The translations under genes were made by a program, and so were the position numbers. A stretch of 6,192 nucleotides of DNA from Deltaproteobacteria bacterium CG07_land_8_20_14_0_80_60_11 (GTDB lineage: Bacteria; Desulfobacterota; Desulfobaccia; Desulfobaccales; 0-14-0-80-60-11), in NCBI GenBank assembly GCA_002779455.1, contig PEWM01000008.1, positions 1-6,192 on the forward strand, in the 5' to 3' direction. This document shows, one piece after another, positions 6,141 through 6,192 of this stretch. The first letter of the stretch is position 1. Each line of letters starts with the position of its first letter. The notes beneath the pieces are model-generated. The model was given only the letters and a program-made list of their open reading frames with translations. It searched no databases and was not told the DNA's origin.

Positions 6141-6192
6141 TGTCATGCTGAGCGAAGCGAAGCATCTCGTATTTTGAGATTCTTCGGTCGCT
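6141..6192. repeat. Dispersed palindromic repeat, cut by the window edge
   Basis: Starting at TGTCATGCTGAGCGAAGCGA, the left arm AGCGAAGCGAAGCATCTC (6151-6168) pairs imperfectly with GAGATTCTTCGGTCGCT (6176-6192) around a 7-base A/T-rich loop; about 15 of 17 positions can pair if one bulge is allowed. The arm sequence is of a type I recognise from short intergenic repeats in many bacterial genomes, usually ending in a second arm like CAGAATGACA that would lie just past the edge. It begins 37 bases after the photolyase stop and could work as a transcript-end hairpin. It is noncoding and carries no transposase. Confidence 0.7.

Overview
This is a GC-rich window with three compact polysaccharide-type genes on the minus strand and two separate genes on the plus strand. 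The codon bias and gene families suggest an environmental, free-living bacterium. A Desulfobacterota (former Deltaproteobacteria) source would fit, because it would explain the GC-rich surface-polysaccharide locus, the PilZ protein, the class II photolyase and the dispersed palindromic repeat. That assignment is an inference from gene content only; there is no rRNA or other phylogenetic marker here.

Minus strand, right to left (3806 to 1): a WcaL-like GT-B glycosyltransferase (family GT4), then an AsnB-type glutamine-dependent amidotransferase, then a GT-A glycosyltransferase (family GT2) that runs off the left edge. The first two genes are 3 bp apart and the second and third share an ATGA stop/start overlap, so they almost certainly form one operon. 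The set is typical of exopolysaccharide, capsule or O-antigen loci: two enzymes add sugars and the amidotransferase may convert a sugar or aminosugar carboxylate to an amide. AsnB-like proteins of this length also occur in exosortase (PEP-CTERM) EPS loci, but no exosortase gene lies in the window. A plausible sigma70-type promoter sits in front of the operon, with its -10 inside a 14-bp perfect palindrome.

The 277-bp divergent intergenic region (3807-4083) separates this operon from a small plus-strand PilZ protein that keeps the c-di-GMP-binding motifs. Because c-di-GMP commonly controls exopolysaccharide, the PilZ protein may be linked to the operon by function; this is an inference from position.

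Between the PilZ gene and the next gene, a 257-bp stretch (4489-4745) can fold into consecutive hairpins. The first hairpin's loop is perfectly complementary over 8 bases to a downstream segment, so the region is a modest candidate for a pseudoknotted RNA or attenuator, although one hairpin may simply be the PilZ-gene terminator. A sigma70-like promoter follows, then a complete class II CPD photolyase with all the tryptophans expected for flavin photoreduction. After its stop codon, the window ends inside an imperfect palindromic repeat of a dispersed type.

No CRISPR array, tRNA, rRNA, transposase or phage gene was seen. I found no convincing undescribed multi-gene system; the best leads are the possible structured RNA ahead of the photolyase and the palindromic operator-like site ahead of the polysaccharide operon.
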